Part shown: positions 42,571-52,400 of the stretch, one piece after another
How the letters are laid out: each line of letters starts with the position of its first letter
Position numbering within the stretch: the stretch's first letter is position 1
Source: Limnomonas spitsbergensis
Lineage: Eukaryota > Chlorophyta > Chlorophyceae > Chlamydomonadales
Direction: 5' to 3'
DNA length: 64,000 nt
Assembly (NCBI GenBank): GCA_037349105.1
Contig: JAYJMM010000099.1
Coordinates: forward strand, 2,356,001 to 2,420,000
The notes under the pieces: model-generated
What the model was told of the DNA's origin: nothing
The model's database searches: none
What the model saw: the letters and a program-made list of their open reading frames with translations, nothing else
Program-made: the position numbers and the translations under genes

Positions 42571-45500
42571 ATATATATAAATATATGCGTTGCTTAGCTG
42601 TTGTTGCTTGATGCCAATGCGACCGTAATGGAACGGGTTCTTCAGGTTTTCACAGCCACCACATCTTCAGCCATGCATCGTAATCAGTGCTGTGCAAATT
42701 ATGGTCTTTATGGCGGCTGAATTACGTAGCTGAGTTTCAGTCACAGTAATTTCAAGGCAAATTCAAGTATGCTTACCTGCAAAGGAACTTCGTAATTACT
42801 TACACGTTTTACTCACAGCGCAATTGCACAGCACTGATCCTTATCCCTGCCTATGGTAACGGCGTGGACGCGGCCTAGGCCCATGCCGCGCTGTTTCCTT
42901 AACCCTCACGCCCCTGCGGGGGGCAGTTTTCTTTCTTTCCATCCCTGCCTACTTCCTTCCCTTCCAAATCCCGAAGGTATTGTCGGAGTTGAGGGCCTTG
43001 TTCCTGAACAGCAATCTCAAGCCCCTCGACCGGAGAAGCTTGTCGGATAAGAGGGCCAGCGGCAGATCCAAAAGACAGGTGAGACTCGGTGTGATAGGGT
43101 GGAACATGATGCTGTGATTGGAAGATAGGAGAAGACTATAATGGCATGCATGTGGCTGCATTATTAGTATCATGGTCCATGCATCGCTACATCAAACTGG
43201 GTTGGAGGGGTAACTAGCATCTCTATCCACATTCTCCTACGACCAAATGAGTTTGTCTTGACAGGAATGCTCCATGCTGGCCTAGTGTAGTGGGGTTCGA
43301 AACCTACCCGCCCTGAAATCATATGTAGAGATTGGGCCACTGGACCGAAGGACCAGCTGATGAAGGAGACATGGTAGCACAATACGGCTGAACCTGTGCC
43401 GTATTGTGCCGTATCGTGGCACTTTGGTAGTACAATCCGGCTGAACCTGTGCCGTATTGCGCCGTATCGTGGCACTTTGGTAGTACAATCCGGCTGAACC
43501 TGTGCCGTATTGCGCCGTATCGTGGCACTTTGGTAGTACAATTCGGCTGAACCTGTGCCGTATTGCGCCGTATCGTGGCACTTTGGTAGTACAATCCGGC
43601 TGAACCTGTGCCGTATTGCGCCGTATCATGCCGCATTGTGCTACCAGGGAATGAGAGGTACGGAGTTGCAACCTCTACACCAGGGGCTGCCAACTATTGG
43701 CAGGTTTCATGGCCATCTATTGGCAGGTTTCATGGCCACCTATTGGCAGGTTTCATGACCATCTATTGGCAGGTTTCATGGCCACCTATTGGCAGGTTTC
43801 ATGGCCATCTATTGGCAGGTTTCATGGCCACCTATTGGCAGGTTTCATGGCCATCTATTGGCAGGTTTCATGGCCATCTATTGGCAGGTTTCATGACCAT
43901 CCATTGGCAGGTTTCATGGCCACCTATTGGCAGGTTTCATGGCCACCTATTGGCAGGTTTCATGGCCACCTATTGGCAGGTTTCATGACCATCTATTGGC
44001 AGGTTTCATGGCCATCTATTGGCAGGTTTCATGACCATCTATTGGCAGGTTTCATGGCCATCTATTGGCAGGTTTCATGGCCATCTATTGGCAGGTTTCA
44101 TGACCATCTATTGGCAGGTTTCATGACCATCTATTGGCAGGTTTCATGGCCATCTATTGGCAGGTTTCATGACCATCTATTGGCAGGTTTCATGGCCACC
44201 TATTGGCAGGTTTCATGACCATCTATTGGCAGGTTTCATGGCCATCTATTGGCAGGTTTCATGACCATCTATTGGCAGGTTGCATGGCCATCTATTGGCA
44301 GGTTTCATGACCATCTATTGGCAGGTTTCATGGCCATCTATTGGCAGGTTTCATGGCCATCTATTGGCAGGTTTCATGGCCATCTATTGGCAGGTTTCAT
44401 GGCCATCTATTGGCAGGTTTCATGGCCATCTATTGGCAGGTTTCATGGCCATCTATTGGCAGGTTTCATGGCCATCTACTGGCAGGTTTCATGGCCACCT
44501 ATTGGCAGGTTTCATGGCCACCTATTGGCAGGTTTCATGACCATCTATTGGCAGGTTTCATGGCCATCTATTGGCAGGTTTCATGACCACCTATTGGCAG
44601 GTTTCATGGCCATCTATTGGCAGGTTTCATGGCCATCTATTGGCAGGTTTCATGACCATCTATTGGCAGGTTTCATGACCACCTATTGGCAGGTTTCATG
44701 GCCATCTATTGGCAGGTTTCATGACCATCTATTGGCAGGTTTCATGGCCACCTATTGGCAGGTTTTATGACCATCTATTGGCAGGTTTCATGGCCATCTA
44801 TTGGCAGGTTTCATGGCCAACGTAACAGAGCTTGTATGCGCAAGCCTTGTCCCTAAATGTGTGTTATCCTGGCTACATTCATGCAGATACTACTAAACGT
44901 AACACCAGCCATTGTAACGGCATGGTCGCGGCCGCGGCCCATGCCGCGCCGTTTCCAACACCCTTACGCCCAATGTTTAAGGCGCAGATGTGGCTACGGC
45001 CCCAAGCTGCGCTGCCTCCTCAACCTCCACGCCCTAATAGATCATAGCTTCCTTTCTCATGCGCCCACGCGGGGTGTACTTCCTTCCTTTCTCATGCGCC
45101 CACGCGGGGTGTACTTCCTTTCTTTCTCATGCGCCCACGCGGGGTGTACTTCCTTTCTTTCTCATGCGCCCACGCGGGGTGTACTTCCTTCCTTTCTCAT
45201 GCGCCCACGCGGGGTGTACTTCCTTCCTTTCTCATGCGCCCACGCGGGGTGTACTTCCTTTCTTTCTCATGCGCCCACGCGGGGTGTACTTCCTTCCTTT
45301 CTCATGCGCCCACGCGGGGTGTACTTCCTTTCTTTCTCATGCGCCCACGCGGGGTGTACTTCCTTCCTTTCTCATGCGCCCACGCGGGGTGTACTTCCTT
45401 CCTTTCTCATGCGCCCACGCGGGGTGTACTTCCTTCCTTTCTCATGCGCCCACGCGGGGTGTACTTCCTTTCTTTCCTGTATCAGCTTAAAGACCCGGCT

Positions 45501-47074
45501 GTTGTCTATTAGGAGCGTAAGTGCGTTACTTTGTCCTTATCAACTGACAAGCAAATAAACATGCCGCCGTGAATCAGGTCACGACCAAGGCGCAATCTGA
45601 AACAACGGAGAAGTTGGCCGATTTGTCCCCTCCCTGGATGTTTGACCAAGTGCTGGCAGCGGTGGGATTACTCAGCATTGAAAGCATTGCTGGGACCAAG
45701 GTCGGGACCACTGACAGCGGCGCCATCGCCCAACTGGTCGACTACATGACCTCAGGCTCGGTTCTAGAGCAGGAGAGTGCAGCACGGGCGCTGTTTTACT
45801 TGGCATCCGACGGTGCGGAGACTCGCGCAACGATCGGCGCTGCCCCTGGTGTCATCAGCCAGCTGGTTGTCTTGCTGAGCTCGGGCGCAGAGGTTGTGCA
45901 GGAGAGAGCAGCGGGGGCCCTATATTTCCTTGCGATGGATACCGGGAGCCGTGTCCAGCTTGCCGCTGCCCCTGGTGCCATCAGCCAGCTGGTTGTCTTG
46001 CTGAGCTCAAGCTCCGTGGGCGTGCAGGAGAACGCAGCGGGGGCGCTATATCACCTCGCATCTGATTCTGAGGACCGTGCCAAGATCGCCGCTGTTCCTG
46101 GTGCCATCAGCCAGCTCGCCGTCTTGCTGAGGTCGTCCTCGCTTGCAGTGCAAGAGTTGGCAGTATCATTGCTATGTTACCTTGCAGTTGATGATGGGAT
46201 CGACGTCAAGATCGCCGCTACTCCTGGTGTCGTCAGCCAGCTGGTCGTCTTACTGAGCTCAAGCTTTGTGGGAGTGCAGGGGAGGGCGGCGGAGATGCTA
46301 TTCAACCTTGCAGCGACAACAGATAGCCTGGTTCAGATCGCTTGTACTCCTGGCGCCATCCGCCAGTTGGTTGTCTTGCTGAGCTCAAGCTCAGTGGGAG
46401 TGCAGGAGAACGCTGCGGGGGCTCTAATGAACCTTGCAGTCAACGTAGAGAACCAAGTCACGATTGCTTCTTTAGATGGTGCTATCAAGCAGCTGGTTAT
46501 CTTGCTGAGCTCAAGCTCAGTCGGAGTGCAGGAGAATGCTGCGGGCGCGCTCTGGAACCTCTCAATTAACGATGAGAACAAAATCAAGGTCGCCACTGCT
46601 CATGGTGCCATCACCCAACTGGTTGCCTTGCTGAGCTCAAGGTCAGGCAGAGTGCAGGCGAATGCAGCGGGGGCCCTACATTCTCTGGCCTTGGACAACA
46701 TAGAGAACGTTATCAAGATTGGCCGTGCTCATGGTGCCATCACTCAGATGGTCATTTTGCTGAGCTCAAGCTCAGTGAAAGTGCAAGAGAATGCAGCGGG
46801 AGCCCTACATTCTCTGACATTGATCATGGAGAACATAATCAAGATTGGCCGTGCTCGTGGTGCCATCACTCAGCTGATCGCCTTACTGAGCTCAAGCTCA
46901 GAGTTGTCGCAAATCAGGGCGGTGATGGTGTTGGGTAACCTTACCCACTCCTCAGAGAACATGGTCAAGATCGCCACGTCTCCTGGCGCCATCCCTCAGC
47001 TGACCAAGATGCTCATGTCTAGTAAAGTGGTGGTGAAAGAGACAGCGGCGCGTGTGTTAAGCTTGTTGGCATGA
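40435..47074 (+). CDS. TIR-ARM protein, plus-strand paralogue
   Basis: Exons 40435-40567, 41156-41290, 42160-42282, 42977-43078 and 45578-47074; the first four match the minus paralogue in length and phase (133, 135, 123 nt, then 102 against 105). They encode about 662 residues. TIR: DIMISYRTDDTGRYGDGLAN, GWSVFLDDEVLP, GEVDWVQVSQDALKHC, SKFKQAEFSLVHM, PVFHSGVYPPPRLE. Eleven ARM repeats follow in one exon. The TIR has the BB-loop-like DDEVLPGEVDW and the Glu at the NADase position. Predicted: an intracellular NAD-hydrolysing or signalling scaffold, the ARM array binding a partner or autoinhibiting (as in SARM1; inference). Intron 4 (2.5 kb) holds three minisatellites. Confidence 0.8.
40652..40760 (-). 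repeat. Dispersed repeat E, inverted copy
   Basis: Minus: accaacggcacggatgtggc, gcccatgctacgctgtttgc, then aaccctcacgcctcccacag. Confidence 0.65.
41156..41290 (+). CDS. TIR-ARM(+) exon 2
   Basis: Acceptor cccacaatgcag, donor gtgagt. 45 codons ending FSLVHMRGK; carries the candidate catalytic Glu (KQAEFSL). Confidence 0.9.
41291..42159. other. TIR-ARM(+) intron 2
   Basis: AT-rich with cgccgcgcag words at 41526, 41562 and 41897; nothing coding. Confidence 0.6.
42160..42282 (+). CDS. TIR-ARM(+) exon 3
   Basis: Acceptor tggtgccacag, donor gtgagc. ILIPVFHSGVYPPPRLETLM, then GAYRGRDSWFEE. Confidence 0.9.
42531..42570 (+). repeat. (GATA)n microsatellite
   Basis: Ten atag units. Confidence 0.95.
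42848..42960 (+). repeat. Dispersed repeat E, full copy
   Basis: atggtaacggcgtggacgcg, gcctaggcccatgccgcgct, aaccctcacgcccctgcggg and a ttttctttctttcc end, which doubles as the polypyrimidine tract of exon 4. Confidence 0.75.
42977..43078 (+). CDS. TIR-ARM(+) exon 4: linker
   Basis: Acceptor ccaaatcccgaag, donor gtgaga. VLSELRALFLNSNLKPLDRR then SLSDKRASGRSKRQ; basic end. Confidence 0.75.
43374..43645 (+). repeat. Tandem repeat, 53-bp unit, about 5 copies
   Basis: Unit ggtagtacaatccggctgaa, cctgtgccgtattgcgccgt, atcgtggcacttt. Starts 43374, 43426, 43479 and on. The atacgg/ccgtat words link it to family B. Confidence 0.9.
43692..44819 (+). repeat. Minisatellite, 23-bp unit, about 49 copies
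   Basis: Unit catggccatctattggcagg plus ttt; variants atgacc and cacctatt. In intron 4 of TIR-ARM(+). Open frames are artefacts. Confidence 0.95.
44912..45058 (+). repeat. Dispersed repeat E, copy feeding the 35-bp array
   Basis: Two diverged partial copies in series (gtaacggcatggtcgcggcc...; cctccacgccctaatagatc). The terminal ttcctttct runs into the minisatellite. Confidence 0.7.
45059..45478 (+). repeat. Minisatellite, 35-bp unit, 12 copies
   Basis: Unit atgcgcccacgcggggtgta then cttccttcctttctc; the only regular variant is cctttctttctc. Confidence 0.95.
45578..47074 (+). CDS. TIR-ARM(+) exon 5: ARM repeats
   Basis: Acceptor cgtgaatcag. VTTKAQSETTEKLADLSPPW, then eleven ARM repeats of about 42 residues (PGAISQLVVLLSSSSVGVQE type). 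Some neighbouring repeats are nearly identical in DNA (45980-46030 and 46380-46420), a sign of recent unit conversion. Stop TGA 47072-47074. Confidence 0.9.
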   Translation, partial: VTTKAQSETTEKLADLSPPWMFDQVLAAVGLLSIESIAGTKVGTTDSGAIAQLVDYMTSGSVLEQESAARALFYLASDGAETRATIGAAPGVISQLVVLLSSGAEVVQERAAGALYFLAMDTGSRVQLAAAPGAISQLVVLLSSSSVGVQENAAGALYHLASDSEDRAKIAAVPGAISQLAVLLRSSSLAVQELAVSLLCYLAVDDGIDVKIAATPGVVSQLVVLLSSSFVGVQGRAAEMLFNLAATTDSLVQIACTPGAIRQLVVLLSSSSVGVQENAAGALMNLAVNVENQVTIASLDGAIKQLVILLSSSSVGVQENAAGALWNLSINDENKIKVATAHGAITQLVALLSSRSGRVQANAAGALHSLALDNIENVIKIGRAHGAITQMVILLSSSSVKVQENAAGALHSLTLIMENIIKIGRARGAITQLIALLSSSSELSQIRAVMVLGNLTHSSENMVKIATSPGAIPQLTKMLMSSKVVVKETAARVLSLLA

Positions 47075-47740
47075 CCATTGCCTTGGTTGGTGGTTGTGGT
47101 GTGGAGCTTGGTTATTGGTTGCCTTGGTTGGTTGCCTCGGCTGGTGGTGGTGGTGTGGAGCTCAGGCTCCAGTGTCAACAAACTTGTTGCGCATGGATAA
47201 TTTCAGTTGTGCCTAGACCAGCGGTCTCCTGGTCAAGACCACGCACCTTGCTCGATTGGCAGGTTGTTGGGCGGCCACCACTGTACCAAAATTGACCGGA
47301 GGAAGTAGTCGTGCATTGTTAATTTTGAATCGTCAGGCCGGGGTCCCCTGGTCTAGACCACCTTGACCGGCCTATTGCCCAAGCAACACGGCCCTCTGAA
47401 ATATATGAAGAAACTGTGATATAGCCAAGCTGGAGCTTCCTAACTAGGCCGCGATGTAGCCAAACGTAGCTGATTGAAGGATCAGTGAATGTGAATGAAC
47501 TTTGCACATGGCTCAGCCACACATATATTTGTCCTTTTGGGTTTCAATGACACACCTGTTGGCCTCCACCCAAGCCGCCCTCAATCTAATGTGAGGCGCC
47601 ACAATAAGTACTATGATTGGTGATGTCCTGCTTATAGTGTTACCGTTATACATAGATTTAATGCAGGTCATTCATGTAGTAATAGATCAGCAGATAAGGA
47701 CACACCGGTATCACGGTATGATCCCGACTTCCGGGTATAT
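47075..47740. other. 3' flank, no gene seen
   Basis: 47075-47165 has ggttggtggttgtggtgtgg in two copies. Confidence 0.5.
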
Positions 47741-48078
47741 GTCAATGACATGAATGACGACACCTCTGGGCCCTGCTCAAAGAGGCTCGGCCTCGTGGGC
47801 GCCCAACTGTCCCGTTGAAAGAAAATAAACTGGAGGTGTGAAGAGGGAAAGAACACAGACAGAAAAGAAATACCCCCCCAAAAAGGAAAAGCAGACCGAA
47901 GTATCCTTGCACCTTTTAAGCATATTCCCCAAGAAGGCAAATAAAAGTGTATATGTGAAGATATGTTTGACTTTTTCCCATTCTGCACTAACCGTTAGTT
48001 CCTCTTCCTCCCAACCAGGCAGACGAGCGCCCACGCGGCCGGGCCTTTCGAGCATCGCCCATTATTTCCATGTCATCC
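47741..48078 (+). mobile_element. Family A element, decayed
   Basis: Left gacacctctgggccctgctc and ggctcggcctcgtgggcgcc; right gcgcccacgcggccgggcct followed by a degraded end. Confidence 0.6.
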
Positions 48079-48388
48079 ACTGCCAATGAGCCACCTTTTC
48101 CCTATGTTGCGATTGATCTACGGTCTGTTTTGAGCGGGTATAACTACTGGTTTAGACCATCGCCATGGCACACATGAAATCACAAGCACCAAAATTGTAA
48201 CCGTAAGCTGAAGCCGATGTTGATTAAACTACTGAAATGTTTTGCTTTGTTCTACGATAAACAATAAAAAGGATTTTGCTTGGACCTGAGAAATCCCTGG
48301 CTGGCTCCAGCCAGTTTGCAAGCACCTATCAGACAATGCATTATGTTGTGAGGATGGTGCATACTGACTGCACATGATATGTGAATGA

Positions 48389-48580
48389 CGTTACACCTCT
48401 GGGCCCGCTCAAAGGTCACATGATATGCGAAACAGGCTTTGTTGAGGGCTAGTCTCTGGTGGACCTCAGGTGTCGGACTTGGTCTTCTTTGCCTTCACGG
48501 CCTCTCTTTTTACCCCCCCTCTTCCCTTAAGTTTCTTCCTTCTGCACAGTTGGGCTTTGAGCGGGCCCAGAGGTGTAACG
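48389..48580 (+). mobile_element. Family A short element (192 bp)
   Basis: 27-bp terminal inverted repeats (cgttacacctctgggcccgc and inverse). Flanks share tgactg and gcac(a/g)tgatatgtgaa on both sides. Confidence 0.8.
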
Positions 48581-48934
48581 TTATTGACTGATTGCACGTG
48601 ATATGTGAAACTCGGTAGGACAGAAAACCTTCACTTTGCAATTCTCGTTCCAAGGACAAAACAATTAAACATTCGAAACAAAAGAATCAGGTCCAAGGGG
48701 ACCCCCTATGCGTGAGCCCCAAGTGAACCCGCCCAGCACAAGACACAGCCAAGAAACAAACCCTTACAGCGTTCCGGTGCGCACTTAAACAAGCAGGGCC
48801 CCGAGGTGTAACGTTCTTACGTACTCCTCCCCACAGCTGAGAGCCCATGTGACCAGTCTCAAAAGCACTCTGCACGTCTCTGAATCATAATTAGCATCAT
48901 CAAAAAAGTCCGCCTCATCCGACACTGGGGCATC
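48581..48934. other. No gene seen
   Basis: A lone family A end (gggccccgaggtgtaacgtt) lies at 48797-48816. Confidence 0.4.
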
Positions 48935-49145
48935 CGCCGAAATGCAGGCAGCGAAGCAACCAGCCCCGGCTCTGCTACAACATCATCATCAGGTCGGCCT
49001 CAATAAACACCTTCACGTCATAACCTGGTCGGCCTCCTCCGCCGCCTGGAGGCGTGTCGCAAAGCAGCCACTCCCGGCTCCCCATTATCTACAACAACAT
49101 CATAGCCCGGTCGGCCTCCTCCGCCAATGGCCTGCCAAAGCAGCC
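48935..49145 (-). repeat. Decayed copies of the Snu114 stop region
   Basis: Three diverged copies (48968-49030, 49030-49110, 49110-49165) of catcatcatcaggtcggcct with flanking ccggctccactatatctaca, the complement of the last codons and 3' UTR. Confidence 0.8.
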
Positions 49146-49164
49146 ATTCCCGGCTCCACTATAT

Positions 49165-49302
49165 CTACAACATCATCATCAGGTCGGCCTCCTCTGCCGC
49201 CAGCGTCCGCAGAAGGACCTCGTCGAAGTACTTGTTGATTGAGACGTCATCGCTCATGCCCTTGCGGCGCCTCGTCTTGACCATGAACTCCCGCGCGAGA
49301 GC
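49165..49302 (-). CDS. EFTUD2: Snu114 last exon (P)
   Basis: [45 protein letters not shown], stop TAG 49165-49167. Acceptor gatccgcag. Confidence 0.95.
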   Translation of the reverse strand, partial: ALAREFMVKTRRRKGMSDDVSINKYFDEVLLRTLAAEEADLMMML

Positions 49303-49350
49303 CTGCGGATCAAACCATGTGTTTCAGCAAGTAGAGAAAATGATCAGGGG

Positions 49351-49443
<93 letters not shown>

Positions 49444-52400
49444 GGTTGGAGACTGATGGCCCTTTTTGAGCAGGGGCCAGAAGAGTAACGTCATCGACCC
49501 AAAGGGTTTCAGGTTTAGAGTTAAGGGTCAAGCACAATGGTTTAAATTGATCTTGTCTTGACCAACAACTTGCGCACAAGGGCCTGCCGATCAAATCATT
49601 TGTTCGAATCAGCAAAACAAATGAAAAGGATGAGCGTGCACTGGCTGGAAAGAGCGATCACGTCTTTTGACAGATCAACTTGCTTGCAAGAGCCTGTCGA
49701 TCAAAAACCATTTGTTCAGATAAACAAAGAAAATAAAAGGGATGAGCGTACGCTCAGTTAGATACTGAGCCCCAGTGCCCCTCCCCCCTCCCCTCCCCGT
49801 ACCTGTACAGTGTTAATGGTTTTAGGGTTAACGGTTAAGTGTCTCCCCTCCCCGTACCTGTACAGGTGCCGGCTCTAGAGGCCTCAGCACCACGCTCTTG
49901 TCCAGGGGGTCGCCCGGCACCACCTGCCAGTGGTCAAACACGCTCACGCAGAAGGCTTGACCCTACAGCAGCAGCAGCAGCAGTAACACATCAGAAGAAG
50001 GCAGCGGCAGGTGGGTAGCGGCAGTAGCAGACAAAACATTTCAGCAATAGGAAGCAGTAGCAGCAGCAGGCAGCAGGCAGCAGCAGGTAGCAGGCAGCAG
50101 GCAGCAGCAGGTAGCATGCAGTAGCAGGTAGCAGGCAGTAGCAGTAGCTGGTAAGGAACAACATGACTTGGGCAGCAGGCAGCAGGCGGCAGCAGGTAGC
50201 AGGCAGTAGCAGGTAGCAGTAGCAGGTGAGGAACAACATGACTTGGGCAGCAGGCAGCAGGCGGCAGCAGGTAGCAGGTAGCAGCAAGTAGCAGGCAGCA
50301 GCAGGTAGCAGGTAGCAGGTAGCAGGCAGCAGCAGGCAGCAGGCGGCAGCAGGTAGCAGGCAGCAGCAGGTAGCAGTAGCAGGTGAGGAACAACATGACT
50401 TGGGCAGCAGGCAGCAGGCGGCAGCAGGTAGCAGGCAGCAGCAGGCAGCAGGCGGCAGCAGGTAGCAGGCAGCAGCAGGTAGCAGTAGTAGGTGAGGAAC
50501 AACATGACTTGGGCAGCAGGCAGCATGCGGCAGCATGTGGGCATCTAGAAACAGGTCGCAGCTCAATTGCAACAAACGGGATCCTATTCACCAGTCCCGT
50601 GCCTCGGGACACTGAGCGTGGTACCGCAGAGTGATTCAGGTTTAAAGAGTTAGGGTTTAGTTGCCTACCCTAAACCTGAAACTCGCGAGCCTCTCACCTG
50701 GGTGTGGTACCCGGAGGGTTTAAGGGTTTAAGGGTCTAGGGTCTAGTTTTCTACCCTAAAACCTACACTGGGTGTGGTACCGCAGAGGGCTCTAGGGTTC
50801 AGGGTTTAGTGTAGGGTCTAGGGTTTAGTTGCTTAACCTAAACCTGAAACTTGCGAGCCTCTCACCTGGGTGTGGTACTTGGAGGGTTTACGGGTCTAGG
50901 GTCTAGGGTCTAGTTTTCTACCCTAAACCCTTCACTGGGTGTGGTACCGCAGAGGGCTCTAGGGTTCAGGGCTTAGTTTAGGGTCTAGGGTTTAGTTGCC
51001 TACCCTAAACCTGTAAATCCCATGCCTCTCACCTGTGTGTGGTACCGCAGATCTGTCTCAAACCCGAAGCTCTCCACGACGGGCAGGAAGGCCTTGACGA
51101 CGAAGATGGGCGTGCCCGGCCGCGGCACGTCGGCCGTCACGTGGCCACGCCTCTTTGCCAGCACGTTGTATATCGCGCTGATGCAGTCGGCGGGGGTCTG
51201 GATCTCGACGTAGTACACTGTGGGAAAAATGGGGAGCGACAGGGGTGAGGAGAGTGAGCGGGGGTCTGGACTGCAACGTAGTACACTGCGATAAAAGGGA
51301 GCGAGAGGGGTGACCAGGTTGGGTGGGAGAGAGCCAGGGGCGGGGGCAGGGGGCAGAGACATCAGCGTAGTTGACCGCGGGGTTCCCCACCCCGTGGACT
51401 GCGGTGGAACCCCACCCCACAGCGATGCGGGGTGGGGTTAAGGGTGCATTTTGTGTGTGGGGAGGAGGGCAGGTGGGCGGGGCGGGGTGGGGTGAGCGGG
51501 AGTGTGTAGGGTAGGGAGCGGGTAGGGGCCGGTTGGGGTGAGCGGGAGTGTGTAGGGTAGGGAGCGGGTAGGGGCCGGTTGGGGTGAGCGTGAGTTGAAC
51601 GTGATAGGGGGGAGAGAGAGCGGGGCGGGGCGAGATGGATATGGGACATTTTTTTCTCGTTTCCCGGCTGCTGTTGGAAGCAGAAAATTGGTTGCCCCTC
51701 CAGTCTGTCCTGCTTCCACGGCCCATTCTCACTCTTTTTATCTAGCACTCAAACAGTTCAGTGTTATATAATTATATCTAGCTATTGTGCTGTTCACCCC
51801 CCCCCCCCCCCCCCCCCCTCCCCCCACACCCGTACATGGCTGCTACTCCTGCTTCTGCTCCAACTTCCACTCCCCAGGCCGCCTCCCTCTCTAGCCCTCA
51901 TCCTTGCACCTGGCTCCACAGGCCGCAGGGTCGCCATGAGGAATGCCGAGTAAGCCACTCTACGTGCCGTGGGGTTACCCTGCCCTCTCATTCACTCCCG
52001 GCTGTTGCTCCCTTCCCTCCACCTCCACCACTAGCCCCTCACCTGGCTCCATCAGTCGCGGCGTCGCCATGAGGAATGCCGAGTAAGCCACTCTGCGTGC
52101 CGTGGGGATGACCTGCCCTCCCCCCCGATGGATGGGCTCGGCAGCAATGGTCGCGTCCAGGATCTTAAACTTGACGTTACGAATCGGCTCGTCACACAGA
52201 GGGCCTTCCCGCACACCCCACTGGAAGCCCTGCAGGGGTGGGGGAAAGGGGGGGAAGGGGGCGAGGTGTGGTGAGGCGGGGGGGGGGGGGGGGGGGGGCG
52301 AGGTGTGGTGAAGCGGGCGGGGGAGGGCGAGGTATGGAGAGGCGGGGGAAAGGCCGGTGAGGTGGGGGGAAGGGTGGTGAGGGCCAAGGCTCCCCACATG

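Noticed and set aside
42848..42976. Repeat E as a coding exon of TIR-ARM(+)
   Set aside because: Same sequence recurs in four other places in both orientations and has no conserved frame.
43697..44770. Plus-strand frames of repeated MAIYWQVSWPSIGRFHDHLL
   Set aside because: 23-bp minisatellite read through three frames; no start context, no homology, located inside an intron.
44857..45558. 233-codon frame with HAPTRGVLPSFLMRPRGVYF repeats
   Set aside because: 35-bp minisatellite in intron 4 of TIR-ARM(+).
49944..50612. 222-codon Leu/Cys/Ala-rich minus frames
   Set aside because: Triplet-rich repeat in Snu114 intron N-O; three frames read equally well.
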